Positions 51,560 to 59,166 of a stretch of DNA of 64,000 nt are shown piece after piece (positions within the stretch are counted from its first letter, which is position 1; each line of letters opens with the position of its first letter). Under the pieces are notes generated by a model. It made no database searches and was not told where the DNA came from. It saw only the letters and a list, made by a program, of their open reading frames with translations. The stretch spans positions 186,001-250,000 of the forward strand of contig NZ_JAERRH010000010.1 in NCBI RefSeq assembly GCF_016741855.1. The letters are read 5' to 3'. This stretch comes from Streptomyces musisoli. Lineage in GTDB: Bacteria > Actinomycetota > Actinomycetes > Streptomycetales > Streptomycetaceae. The position numbers and the translations under genes are program-made.

Positions 51560-53536
51560 GTGGCTGACGTACCTGCCGATCTTGCCGCAGTGTGGCCACG
51601 AGTACTGGAGCAGCTCCTCGGGGAGGGCCGTGGCCAGGGTGTGGAGAGCAAGGACGAGCGCTGGATCCGGCGCTGCCAGCCGCTCGCGCTGGTCGCGGAC
51701 ACCGCCCTCCTCGCCGTTCCGAACGAATTCGCGAAGGGCGTACTGGAGGGCCGTCTCGCGCCGATCGTGAGCGAGACCCTGAGCCGTGAGTGCGGCCGGC
51801 CCATCCGGATCGCGATCACCGTGGACGAATCGGCGGGCGAACCGCCGGCGCCCGCGGCGCCTCCCGCGCAGCAGGCGCCGAAGCCGCGCTACGAGGAGCC
51901 GGAGCTGCCCTCCGGCCCGTACGAGGGGTACGGACGTCACCGCGGCGCCGCTGAGCACCCCGGTGCCGAGCCGCGCTCCGAACAGCTCCCGCCCTCCCGG
52001 CCGGACCAGCTCCCCACGGCCCGCCCGGCCTACCCGTCCGAGTACCAGCGCCCCGAGCCCGGCGCCTGGCCGCGCCCCGGTCAGGACGAGTACAGCTGGC
52101 AGCAGCCCCGGCTCGGCTTCCCCGAGCGGGACCCGTACGCCTCCCCGTCGTCCCAGGACGGCTACGGCTCCGGCGCTGACGCGTACGGCGCGCCGTCCCA
52201 GGACTACCGCCCGCAGAGCATGGAGCGGCCGCCGTACGAGCAGCAGCGCGGCGACTACGACTCCCCGCGCGCGGAGTACGAACCGTCCCGCCCGGACTAC
52301 GACTCACCGCGTTCCGAGTACGACCACCCCCGTTCCGAGTACGAACCGTCCCGGGCGGAGTACGACCAGCGCGACCCGGTGCGCCGTGAGCTGTCCGAGC
52401 CCCCGGCGCACCGCGGTGGCCCCGGCCGGCCGGAGATGCCCTCGGCGGGTGCCCCCGGTCCGCAGGCCGCGCAGCCGGCTCCGGCGAGCGGCCCCGGCGA
52501 GCCGACGGCACGGCTGAACCCGAAGTACCTGTTCGACACGTTCGTCATCGGCGCGTCGAACCGGTTCGCGCACGCGGCCGCGGTCGCGGTCGCCGAGGCG
52601 CCGGCGAAGGCGTACAACCCCCTGTTCATCTACGGGGAGTCGGGCCTCGGCAAGACGCACCTGCTGCACGCGATCGGGCACTACGCGCGCAGCCTCTACC
52701 CGGGCACGCGCGTGCGGTACGTCAGCTCGGAGGAGTTCACCAACGAGTTCATCAACTCCATCCGCGACGGCAAGGGCGACAGCTTCCGCAAGCGCTACCG
52801 CGAGATGGACATCCTGCTCGTCGACGACATCCAGTTCCTCGCGGACAAGGAGTCGACGCAGGAGGAGTTCTTCCACACGTTCAACACGCTCCACAACGCC
52901 AACAAGCAGATCGTGCTCTCCAGCGACCGGCCGCCCAAGCAGCTGGTCACGCTGGAGGACCGGCTGCGGAACCGTTTCGAGTGGGGCCTGATCACGGACG
53001 TCCAGCCGCCCGAGCTGGAGACGCGCATCGCGATTCTGCGCAAGAAGGCGGTGCAGGAGCAGCTCAACGCCCCGCCGGAGGTGCTGGAGTTCATCGCCTC
53101 CCGGATCTCGCGGAACATCCGTGAGCTGGAGGGCGCGCTGATCCGGGTGACGGCGTTCGCCTCGCTCAACCGGCAGCCGGTGGACCTGGGCCTGACGGAG
53201 ATCGTCCTGAAGGATCTGATCCCCGGCGGCGAGGACAGCGCGCCGGAGATCACGGCCACGGCGATCATGGCGGCCACCGCGGACTACTTCGGGCTGACGG
53301 TGGAGGACCTGTGCGGCACCTCGCGCGGGCGTGCGCTGGTCACGGCCCGGCAGATCGCGATGTACCTGTGCCGTGAGCTGACGGATCTGTCGCTGCCGAA
53401 GATCGGTGCGCAGTTCGGCGGCCGCGACCACACGACCGTCATGCACGCCGACCGCAAGATCCGCGCGCTCATGGCCGAGCGGCGCTCGATCTACAACCAG
53501 GTCACCGAGCTGACCAACCGCATCAAGAACGGCTGA
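51560..53536 (+). CDS. dnaA: Chromosomal replication initiator DnaA
   Basis: A 658-residue initiator. Domain I covers residues 1 to about 85. A very long acidic/Pro-rich linker (domain II) runs to about 320, the hallmark of Streptomyces DnaA. AAA+ domain III has Walker A GESGLGKT (359-366) and Walker B ILLVDDIQF (about 417-425). Domain IV has the DNA-binding signature GGRDHTTVMHA (about 620-630). The linker holds six heptad units. The start is GTG. It melts oriC, which lies downstream of its own gene. Confidence 0.98.
   Translation: MADVPADLAAVWPRVLEQLLGEGRGQGVESKDERWIRRCQPLALVADTALLAVPNEFAKGVLEGRLAPIVSETLSRECGRPIRIAITVDESAGEPPAPAAPPAQQAPKPRYEEPELPSGPYEGYGRHRGAAEHPGAEPRSEQLPPSRPDQLPTARPAYPSEYQRPEPGAWPRPGQDEYSWQQPRLGFPERDPYASPSSQDGYGSGADAYGAPSQDYRPQSMERPPYEQQRGDYDSPRAEYEPSRPDYDSPRSEYDHPRSEYEPSRAEYDQRDPVRRELSEPPAHRGGPGRPEMPSAGAPGPQAAQPAPASGPGEPTARLNPKYLFDTFVIGASNRFAHAAAVAVAEAPAKAYNPLFIYGESGLGKTHLLHAIGHYARSLYPGTRVRYVSSEEFTNEFINSIRDGKGDSFRKRYREMDILLVDDIQFLADKESTQEEFFHTFNTLHNANKQIVLSSDRPPKQLVTLEDRLRNRFEWGLITDVQPPELETRIAILRKKAVQEQLNAPPEVLEFIASRISRNIRELEGALIRVTAFASLNRQPVDLGLTEIVLKDLIPGGEDSAPEITATAIMAATADYFGLTVEDLCGTSRGRALVTARQIAMYLCRELTDLSLPKIGAQFGGRDHTTVMHADRKIRALMAERRSIYNQVTELTNRIKNG
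52253..52378 (+). repeat. Heptapeptide tandem repeat in the DnaA linker
   Basis: Six 21-bp units encode seven-residue repeats of form [DE]-Y-[DE]-x-x-R/S-x (DYDSPRA, EYEPSRP, DYDSPRS, EYDHPRS, EYEPSRA, EYDQRDP). They sit in the disordered domain II. Confidence 0.9.
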
Positions 53537-53555
53537 GCGGCCGCACGCCGACACC

Positions 53556-53592
53556 GAGGGCGCCCCGGGAACGCGAATCCCGGGGCGCCCTC
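53556..53592 (+). terminator. Terminator after dnaA
   Basis: A perfect 15-bp GC stem (53556-53570 with 53578-53592) with a 7-base loop, 20 bases after the dnaA stop. It separates dnaA transcription from oriC. Confidence 0.85.
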
Positions 53593-53881
53593 CTGCGTCT
53601 CCGGCGCGGCGGAGGGGAGCCGACGGGGCGCGGCGGGCCGTCGGGAGGTGTGGCGGGCCGTCGGAGGGGCGGCGGAAGCATGCCGGGCGGGCATCGGACG
53701 GCGGTCGAGCGGACGGGCGGACGCCGGAATGGCCTCCGGAAGGGTCCATGGACGTCGCTGGGGGACGGGCCCGGTGCGGGCCGGCGGGCGACGGTGGGAC
53801 ATGAGGCGGCCCCTGGAGGAGCGGACTCCGGGGGATGCGAGGGCCCTCCGCAGCCCTTTGCAGCCTTACGAGCGCCCTCCG

Positions 53882-53960
53882 CAGTCCCCCGAGGGCGCTC
53901 CGCCAGCCCCCGACGGCGCTCCGCCAGAGCCCCGACGGCCCTCCGACGGCGCTTCGAAGC
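53882..53960. repeat. Imperfect 21-23 bp repeats between dnaA and oriC
   Basis: Units GAGGGCGCTCCGCCAGCCCC and GACGGCGCTCCGCCAGAGCCCC are followed by a decayed third copy (GACGGCGCTTCGAAGCCCC). The 53593-54040 stretch has no gene; it is very GC-rich and shows no DnaA boxes. Confidence 0.6.
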
Positions 53961-54040
53961 CCCCTCCCGAGCCCCGCACACCCCTGTGGGCCGTTCCTCC
54001 CCGGTCATCCGGTGTTCGATTACTTGCCTGGTTACGGCCA

Positions 54041-54564
54041 CTCTCCACAGATTCGGCGACTTTCTTCCGTCCACATCCTGGGGACTGTGGAGTTGTCCCG
54101 AACTGCGTCCACAGGGAAGCTGGTTCCTCGCCTTCCGCCCAGTTCAGGGGGCTGTGGAATCGTGGATGAACGATCTCCACAGGTTGTGGAAAACGTGCGG
54201 CTCCACAGCCTGTGCAAAAAGTTGTCCACCGGCAGCCCACAGGCTGAGGGCGGTTGTCCCCAGCGATCCGCCGCTTCTCCACATGGCTGTCCACTGTTCG
54301 GCAACCCGACGCACCCGCTCACCGCGTCGAGTGAAAGCCGTCACAGGAAGCTGCCGGGTTGGGGTGTGGGAAACGTGGGTATTCCTGGGGACACAGCTGG
54401 GGAGAACTGCCCTCGTCCTGTGGGCGACGTGTGCAGAACTTTCTGTTCTCCACAGACAGGCCCGGTTGTCCACTGCCTCCACCCACAGGGCCGGTGGATA
54501 AAAAACCTGCGCTGAGCTGCGCAAACGGGGTTATCCACGGTATCCACAGGCCCTACTACTACTC
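54041..54564. other. oriC: Origin of replication oriC
   Basis: The dnaA-dnaN gap carries about twenty DnaA boxes on both strands. Clear ones include TTGTCCACC (54222), TTGTCCCCA (54254), TTCTCCACA (54275, 54446), TTGTCCACT (54466), TTATCCACG (54531) and GTATCCACA (54540); on the minus strand, TTTTCCACA (54185-54193), TTCTCCCCA (54398-54406) and TTATCCACC (54493-54501). S. coelicolor oriC has about nineteen boxes in the same gap. No long AT-rich region is present; the most AT-rich spots are short A runs near 54216 and 54499. Confidence 0.97.
54531..54564 (+). other. Candidate basal unwinding module (boxes, GC, CTA triplets)
   Basis: Two abutting boxes TTATCCACG and GTATCCACA (54531-54548) are followed by GGCC (54549-54552 region) and three CTA triplets (54553-54561) ending CTC. 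This is the box / GC / DnaA-trio order that in Bacillus marks where DnaA opens the DNA. Confidence 0.55.
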
Positions 54565-54773
54565 CCGACTAGAGAGAGTTCGGCAATCGCTTTGAAGCGG
54601 GGGCTGTGCACAACTTGCCGTCTCGCCTCCGGCTGCCGCCCGGACCGACTTGACCCCGACGGGCACCTACTGTCAGTGCGGTGCGTCAGACTGGTCCCCG
54701 GTGTCCTTCCCTCGGCAGTGGGCGGTGACACCGAGTCGGAGGACTCAGTAGCAACAGCAGGAGGCGGCTTACG

Positions 54774-55904
54774 GTGAAGATCCGGGTGGAACGCGACGTA
54801 CTCGCGGAGGCAGTGGCGTGGGCTGCACGCAGCCTCCCGGCCCGTCCGCCGGCGCCTGTCCTCGCCGGCCTGCTGCTCAAGGCCGAGGACGGCCAGCTGA
54901 GCCTGTCGAGCTTCGACTACGAGGTCTCCGCACGGGTGAACGTCGAGGCGGAGGTCGAGGAGGAGGGCACCGTCCTCGTCTCCGGCCGGCTGCTCGCCGA
55001 CATCTCCCGCGCCCTCCCCAACCGGCCGGTGGAGATTTCCACAGACGGTGTACGGGCGACGGTGGTCTGTGGCTCCTCGCGATTCACACTCCACACCCTG
55101 CCTGTGGAGGAGTACCCGGCGCTGCCGCAGATGCCGAACGCGACCGGCACCGTCCCCGGCGAGGTCTTCGCCGCCGCCGTCTCCCAGGTGGCCATCGCCG
55201 CCGGCCGTGACGACACGCTCCCGGTGCTCACCGGTGTGCGCATCGAGATCGAGGGCGACACGGTCACCCTGGCCTCCACCGACCGCTACCGCTTCGCGGT
55301 CCGCGAGTTCCTGTGGAAGCCGGAGAACCCGGACGCCTCCGCCGTCGCCCTGGTCCCGGCCAAGACGCTGCTGGACACCGCGAAGTCGCTGGGCGCCGGG
55401 GACAGCGTCACGCTGGCGCTGTCCGGCGCCGGCGCCGGTGAGGGACTGATCGGTTTCGAGGGGGCCGGGCGGCGCACGACCACGCGTCTGCTCGAGGGCG
55501 ACCTGCCGAAGTACCGGACGCTGTTCCCGACCGAGTTCAACTCCGTCGCCGTGATCGAGACCGCGCCGTTCGTCGAGGCGGTCAAGCGTGTGGCCCTGGT
55601 CGCCGAGCGGAACACCCCGGTGCGGCTGAGCTTCGAGCAGGGCGTGCTGATCCTGGAGGCCGGTTCCAGCGACGACGCACAGGCTGTGGAAAGGGTCGAC
55701 GCGCAGCTCGAGGGCGACGACATCTCGATCGCTTTCAACCCGACGTTCCTGCTGGACGGTCTCAGCGCGATCGACTCGCCGGTGGCGCAGCTGTCGTTCA
55801 CGACGTCCACCAAGCCGGCGCTGCTCAGCGGCAAGCCGGCGCTGGACGCCGAGGCCGACGACGCGTACAAGTACCTGATCATGCCGGTGCGCCTCAGCGG
55901 CTGA
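54774..55904 (+). CDS. dnaN: DNA polymerase III sliding clamp (beta)
   Basis: A 376-residue clamp with three similar domains that ring the DNA and hold polymerase on it. The start MKIRVERDVLAEAVAWAARSL and the C-terminal SPVAQLSFTTSTKPALL and YKYLIMPVRL are typical. The GTG at 54774 follows AGGAGG. It lies directly after oriC. Confidence 0.98.
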   Translation: MKIRVERDVLAEAVAWAARSLPARPPAPVLAGLLLKAEDGQLSLSSFDYEVSARVNVEAEVEEEGTVLVSGRLLADISRALPNRPVEISTDGVRATVVCGSSRFTLHTLPVEEYPALPQMPNATGTVPGEVFAAAVSQVAIAAGRDDTLPVLTGVRIEIEGDTVTLASTDRYRFAVREFLWKPENPDASAVALVPAKTLLDTAKSLGAGDSVTLALSGAGAGEGLIGFEGAGRRTTTRLLEGDLPKYRTLFPTEFNSVAVIETAPFVEAVKRVALVAERNTPVRLSFEQGVLILEAGSSDDAQAVERVDAQLEGDDISIAFNPTFLLDGLSAIDSPVAQLSFTTSTKPALLSGKPALDAEADDAYKYLIMPVRLSG

Positions 55905-55921
55905 CGTCGTCCACAGCTGTG

Positions 55922-55960
55922 CACAGTGCCGGGCTCCCTCTGTGGATGTCCGGCACTGTG
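55922..55960 (+). terminator. Possible terminator after dnaN
   Basis: An 11-bp stem (55922-55932 with 55950-55960) with a 17-base loop just after the dnaN stop. DnaA-box-like TCCACAG sequences also occur in this 221-bp gap. Confidence 0.45.
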
Positions 55961-56125
55961 GCCGGCAGCCGTGTGGACCCAGCGCCGGCACATCGAAAAA
56001 CCGCAGGTCAAGGGCAGTAACGCATGAGCGCGTATGCCCACAGCTGTGCATGAGCGTCCGGGTTTAGGCTCGGCTCGGCACTCAGGTGCCTGACACGCCA
56101 TACAGCGACCTAAGGAACACAACTG

Positions 56126-57001
56126 ATGGAGCTCGGTCTCGTCGGCCTCGGCAAGATGGGCGGCAACATGCGCGAGCGGATCCGCCGCGCCGGCCACACC
56201 GTCATCGGATACGACCGCAACGCCGACCTCGCGGACGTCCACAGCCTTGAAGAGCTTGTGGGCAAGCTCAGCGGCCCGCGGGTGGTCTGGGTGATGGTCC
56301 CGGCCGGCGAGCCCACCCAGTCGACCATCGACCAGCTCGCCGAGCTGCTGGAGCCCGGTGACGTGGTCGTGGACGGCGGCAACTCCCGCTGGACGGACGA
56401 CGAGAAGCACGCCGAGGAGCTGGCGGCCAAGGGCATAGGCTTCGTCGACTGCGGTGTCTCCGGCGGAGTCTGGGGCCTGGAGAACGGGTACGCGCTGATG
56501 TACGGCGGCGACGCCGAGAACGTCGCCAAGGTGCAGCCGGTCTTCGACGCGCTGAAGCCGGAGGGCGACTTCGGCTCGGTGCACGCCGGCAAGGTCGGTG
56601 CGGGCCACTTCGCGAAGATGGTCCACAACGGCATCGAGTACGCCATGATGCAGGCCTACGCCGAGGGCTGGGAGCTGCTGGAGAAGGTCGACTCCGTGGA
56701 GAACGTCCGCGAGGTCTTCCGCTCCTGGCAGGAGGGCACGGTCATCCGCTCCTGGCTGCTCGACCTCGCGGTCAACGCCCTGGACGAGGACCAGCACCTG
56801 GAGGGCCTGCGCGGTTATGCACAGGACTCCGGTGAGGGACGCTGGACTGTGGAGGCCGCGATCGACAACGCGGTGCCGCTGCCGGCGATCACCGCGTCGC
56901 TGTTCGCGCGGTTCGCCTCCCGGCAGGACGACTCGCCGCAGATGAAGATGATCGCCGCGCTGCGCAACCAGTTCGGTGGCCACGCCGTAGAGAAGAAGTA
57001 G
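56126..57001 (+). CDS. gnd: 6-phosphogluconate dehydrogenase (short form)
   Basis: A 291-residue enzyme of the short (GndA-like) class that decarboxylates 6-phosphogluconate to ribulose-5-phosphate. The NAD(P) fold starts GLVGLGKMGGNMRERIRRAGHTVIGYDRN, and GAGHFAKMVHNGIEYAMMQ carries the catalytic Lys. The long C-terminal helix bundle of the E. coli type is missing, as in related actinobacterial enzymes. The gene sits between dnaN and recF, a placement typical of actinobacteria. Confidence 0.95.
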   Translation: MELGLVGLGKMGGNMRERIRRAGHTVIGYDRNADLADVHSLEELVGKLSGPRVVWVMVPAGEPTQSTIDQLAELLEPGDVVVDGGNSRWTDDEKHAEELAAKGIGFVDCGVSGGVWGLENGYALMYGGDAENVAKVQPVFDALKPEGDFGSVHAGKVGAGHFAKMVHNGIEYAMMQAYAEGWELLEKVDSVENVREVFRSWQEGTVIRSWLLDLAVNALDEDQHLEGLRGYAQDSGEGRWTVEAAIDNAVPLPAITASLFARFASRQDDSPQMKMIAALRNQFGGHAVEKK

Positions 57002-57048
57002 GCCTTTCGCCGGGCCGATGGAGAAACAGGGAGGTCGGCGGGACGACC

Positions 57049-58206
57049 ATGCACGTCACGCATCTTTCGCTGGCCGACTTCCGCTCGTACGCCCGGGCCG
57101 AGGTCCCGCTCGACCCGGGCGTCACCGCCTTCGTCGGCCCCAACGGGCAGGGCAAGACCAACCTCGTGGAGGCGGTCGGGTACCTGGCGACCCTCGGCAG
57201 CCACCGGGTCGCCTCCGACGCCCCCCTCGTCCGCATGGGCGCCGAGCGTGCCGTCGTCCGGGCGCAGGTCCGGCAGGGCGACCGGCAGCAGCTGATCGAG
57301 CTGGAGCTGAACCCGGGCAAGGCCAACCGGGCCCGCATCAACCGGTCCTCCCAGGTCAGGCCGCGCGATGTGCTGGGGATCGTACGGACCGTGCTGTTCG
57401 CGCCCGAGGATCTCGCGCTGGTGAAGGGGGACCCCGGTGAGCGGCGGCGGTTCCTGGACGAGCTGATCACCGCGCGCTCCCCGCGGATGGCGGGCGTGCG
57501 CTCCGACTACGAGCGGGTGCTCAAGCAGCGCAACACCCTGCTCAAGACGGCCGCGCTCGCGCGCCGGCACGGCGGCCGGAGGGGGGCAACCGCCGGGCGG
57601 GCGGAGCCGGGCCCGGGGGCGGATCTGGTCACCCTCGACGTGTGGGACCAGCACCTCGCGCGCGCGGGCGCGGAGCTGCTCGCCCAGCGGATGGACCTCA
57701 TCGCCGCGCTGCAGCCGCTGGCCGACAAGGCGTACGAGCAGCTGGCGCCCGGCGGGGGTCCGGTCGCGCTGGAGTACAAGCCGTCCGCGCCCGGCGAGGC
57801 CCACACGCGCGAGGACCTGTACGCCCAGCTCATGGCGGCGCTGACGGAGGCGCGCAAGCAGGAGATCGAGCGGGGCGTCACCCTCGTGGGCCCGCACCGT
57901 GACGATCTGGTCCTCAGACTCGGTCAGCTGCCCGCCAAGGGGTACGCCTCGCACGGCGAGTCCTGGTCCTACGCCCTGGCCCTGCGGCTGGCCTCGTACG
58001 ACCTGCTGCGGGCCGAGGGCAACGAACCGGTGCTGATCCTGGACGACGTCTTCGCCGAGCTGGACGCCCGCCGCCGGGAACGGCTCGCGGAACTGGTCGC
58101 GCCCGGCGAGCAGGTGCTGGTCACCGCCGCCGTGGACGACGACGTGCCCCATGTGCTGGCCGGCGCCCGGTACGCGGTGGCCGACGGGACGGTGGAGCGC
58201 GTATGA
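57049..58206 (+). CDS. recF: DNA repair protein RecF
   Basis: A 385-residue SMC-like ATPase that loads RecA at gaps. Walker A is GPNGQGKTNLVEA (about residues 33-45), the signature region is GESWSYALALRLAS, and Walker B is EPVLILDDVFAELD. An insert rich in Gly and Arg (about residues 170-188) is a species-specific loop. Its stop overlaps the dciA start (ATGA). Confidence 0.96.
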   Translation: MHVTHLSLADFRSYARAEVPLDPGVTAFVGPNGQGKTNLVEAVGYLATLGSHRVASDAPLVRMGAERAVVRAQVRQGDRQQLIELELNPGKANRARINRSSQVRPRDVLGIVRTVLFAPEDLALVKGDPGERRRFLDELITARSPRMAGVRSDYERVLKQRNTLLKTAALARRHGGRRGATAGRAEPGPGADLVTLDVWDQHLARAGAELLAQRMDLIAALQPLADKAYEQLAPGGGPVALEYKPSAPGEAHTREDLYAQLMAALTEARKQEIERGVTLVGPHRDDLVLRLGQLPAKGYASHGESWSYALALRLASYDLLRAEGNEPVLILDDVFAELDARRRERLAELVAPGEQVLVTAAVDDDVPHVLAGARYAVADGTVERV

Positions 58207-58769
58207 GCACCGACGAACCCGCCTCCGGCGCCCGGAAGAACGCCCCGGACAACGCCCGGAGCGCGCAGGAGCCCTCCGGTGTCGACCTCGCGCGCGTGGC
58301 GCTGCGCGCCGCGAAGGAGCAGGCACGCGCGCGTGGGGACGCGGCGCGGCAGAAGAAGCAGGCGCGGCGGGGCGGCGGCCTGCGCTCCGGCGCGCGCGCC
58401 GACGGACGCGATCCGATGGCGCTGGGCGCGGCGATCAACCGGCTGATCAACGAGCGCGGCTGGGAGACCCCGGCCGCGGTCGGCGGGGTGATGGGCCGCT
58501 GGCCGCAGATCGTCGGCGAGGACCTGGCCAAGCACTGCGTGCCGCAGCGGTACGACGAGGACGAGCGGGTGCTGACCGTCCAGTGCGACTCGACGGCCTG
58601 GGCGACGCAGCTGCGGGTGCTGGCCCCGGCGCTGGTGGCCCGGCTCAACGAGGATCTCGGACACGGCAGCGTACGGATGATCAAGGTGCTCAACCCCGGC
58701 GGCCCGGCCCGCCGCTACGGCCCGCTGCGGGCCCCGGGGAGCACCGGGCCCGGCGATACGTACGGGTGA
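58203..58769 (+). CDS. dciA: DciA-type helicase operator (DUF721)
   Basis: A 188-residue protein. A disordered basic N-terminal half is followed by the DUF721 domain (WPQIVGEDLAKHCVPQRYDEDERVLTVQCDSTAWATQLRVL). DUF721 proteins are DciA, which helps load DnaB at origins in bacteria that lack DnaC/DnaI. No DnaC or DnaI is seen here, so DciA is the expected loader for the DnaB encoded at 16 kb. It is translationally coupled to recF. Confidence 0.93.
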   Translation: MSTDEPASGARKNAPDNARSAQEPSGVDLARVALRAAKEQARARGDAARQKKQARRGGGLRSGARADGRDPMALGAAINRLINERGWETPAAVGGVMGRWPQIVGEDLAKHCVPQRYDEDERVLTVQCDSTAWATQLRVLAPALVARLNEDLGHGSVRMIKVLNPGGPARRYGPLRAPGSTGPGDTYG

Positions 58770-58920
58770 CGTACCTCACGTCTCGGGGTTGCCGCGGCGT
58801 GCCGTCGTGCCTGCGTACACAGGTGTGGATCACCGCCGGATCGCGCCCGGAGCGCCTTCTGACCCCCGAGTAGCCAAGGGTTGACGGCTCGAAGCGCTGA
58901 GTGCCGCTGTGAGCCGCTTG

Positions 58921-58981
58921 GAGCCCCCATCCGTATATCGGGACCCGGCCGAGACCGGTTGAGGGCGGCACATGGGGGCTC
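58921..58981 (+). promoter_or_regulatory. Hairpin in the gyrB leader region
   Basis: A 10-bp perfect stem (58921-58930 with 58972-58981) closes a GC-rich inner region in the 397-bp dciA-gyrB gap. A possible -10 TAGACT is at 59020-59025. Gyrase genes are induced by DNA relaxation, but no specific element was recognised. Confidence 0.3.
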
Positions 58982-59166
58982 AGGTGCCCGCAAACCCCCA
59001 TCGATGTCAGTGCTACCGGTAGACTGGAAGACAATCCCGCCCCAATGTGGGGACCGCCCGGGAAAAGCTGAGCAACGCTGATCAAGGCTTACCAACGCAA
59101 CATGCCGCAGCCGCTCCGGCAACCTGCCGACGAGCCCGGCTCGTGCTGTGCCAGAAAGGGCGCTTC

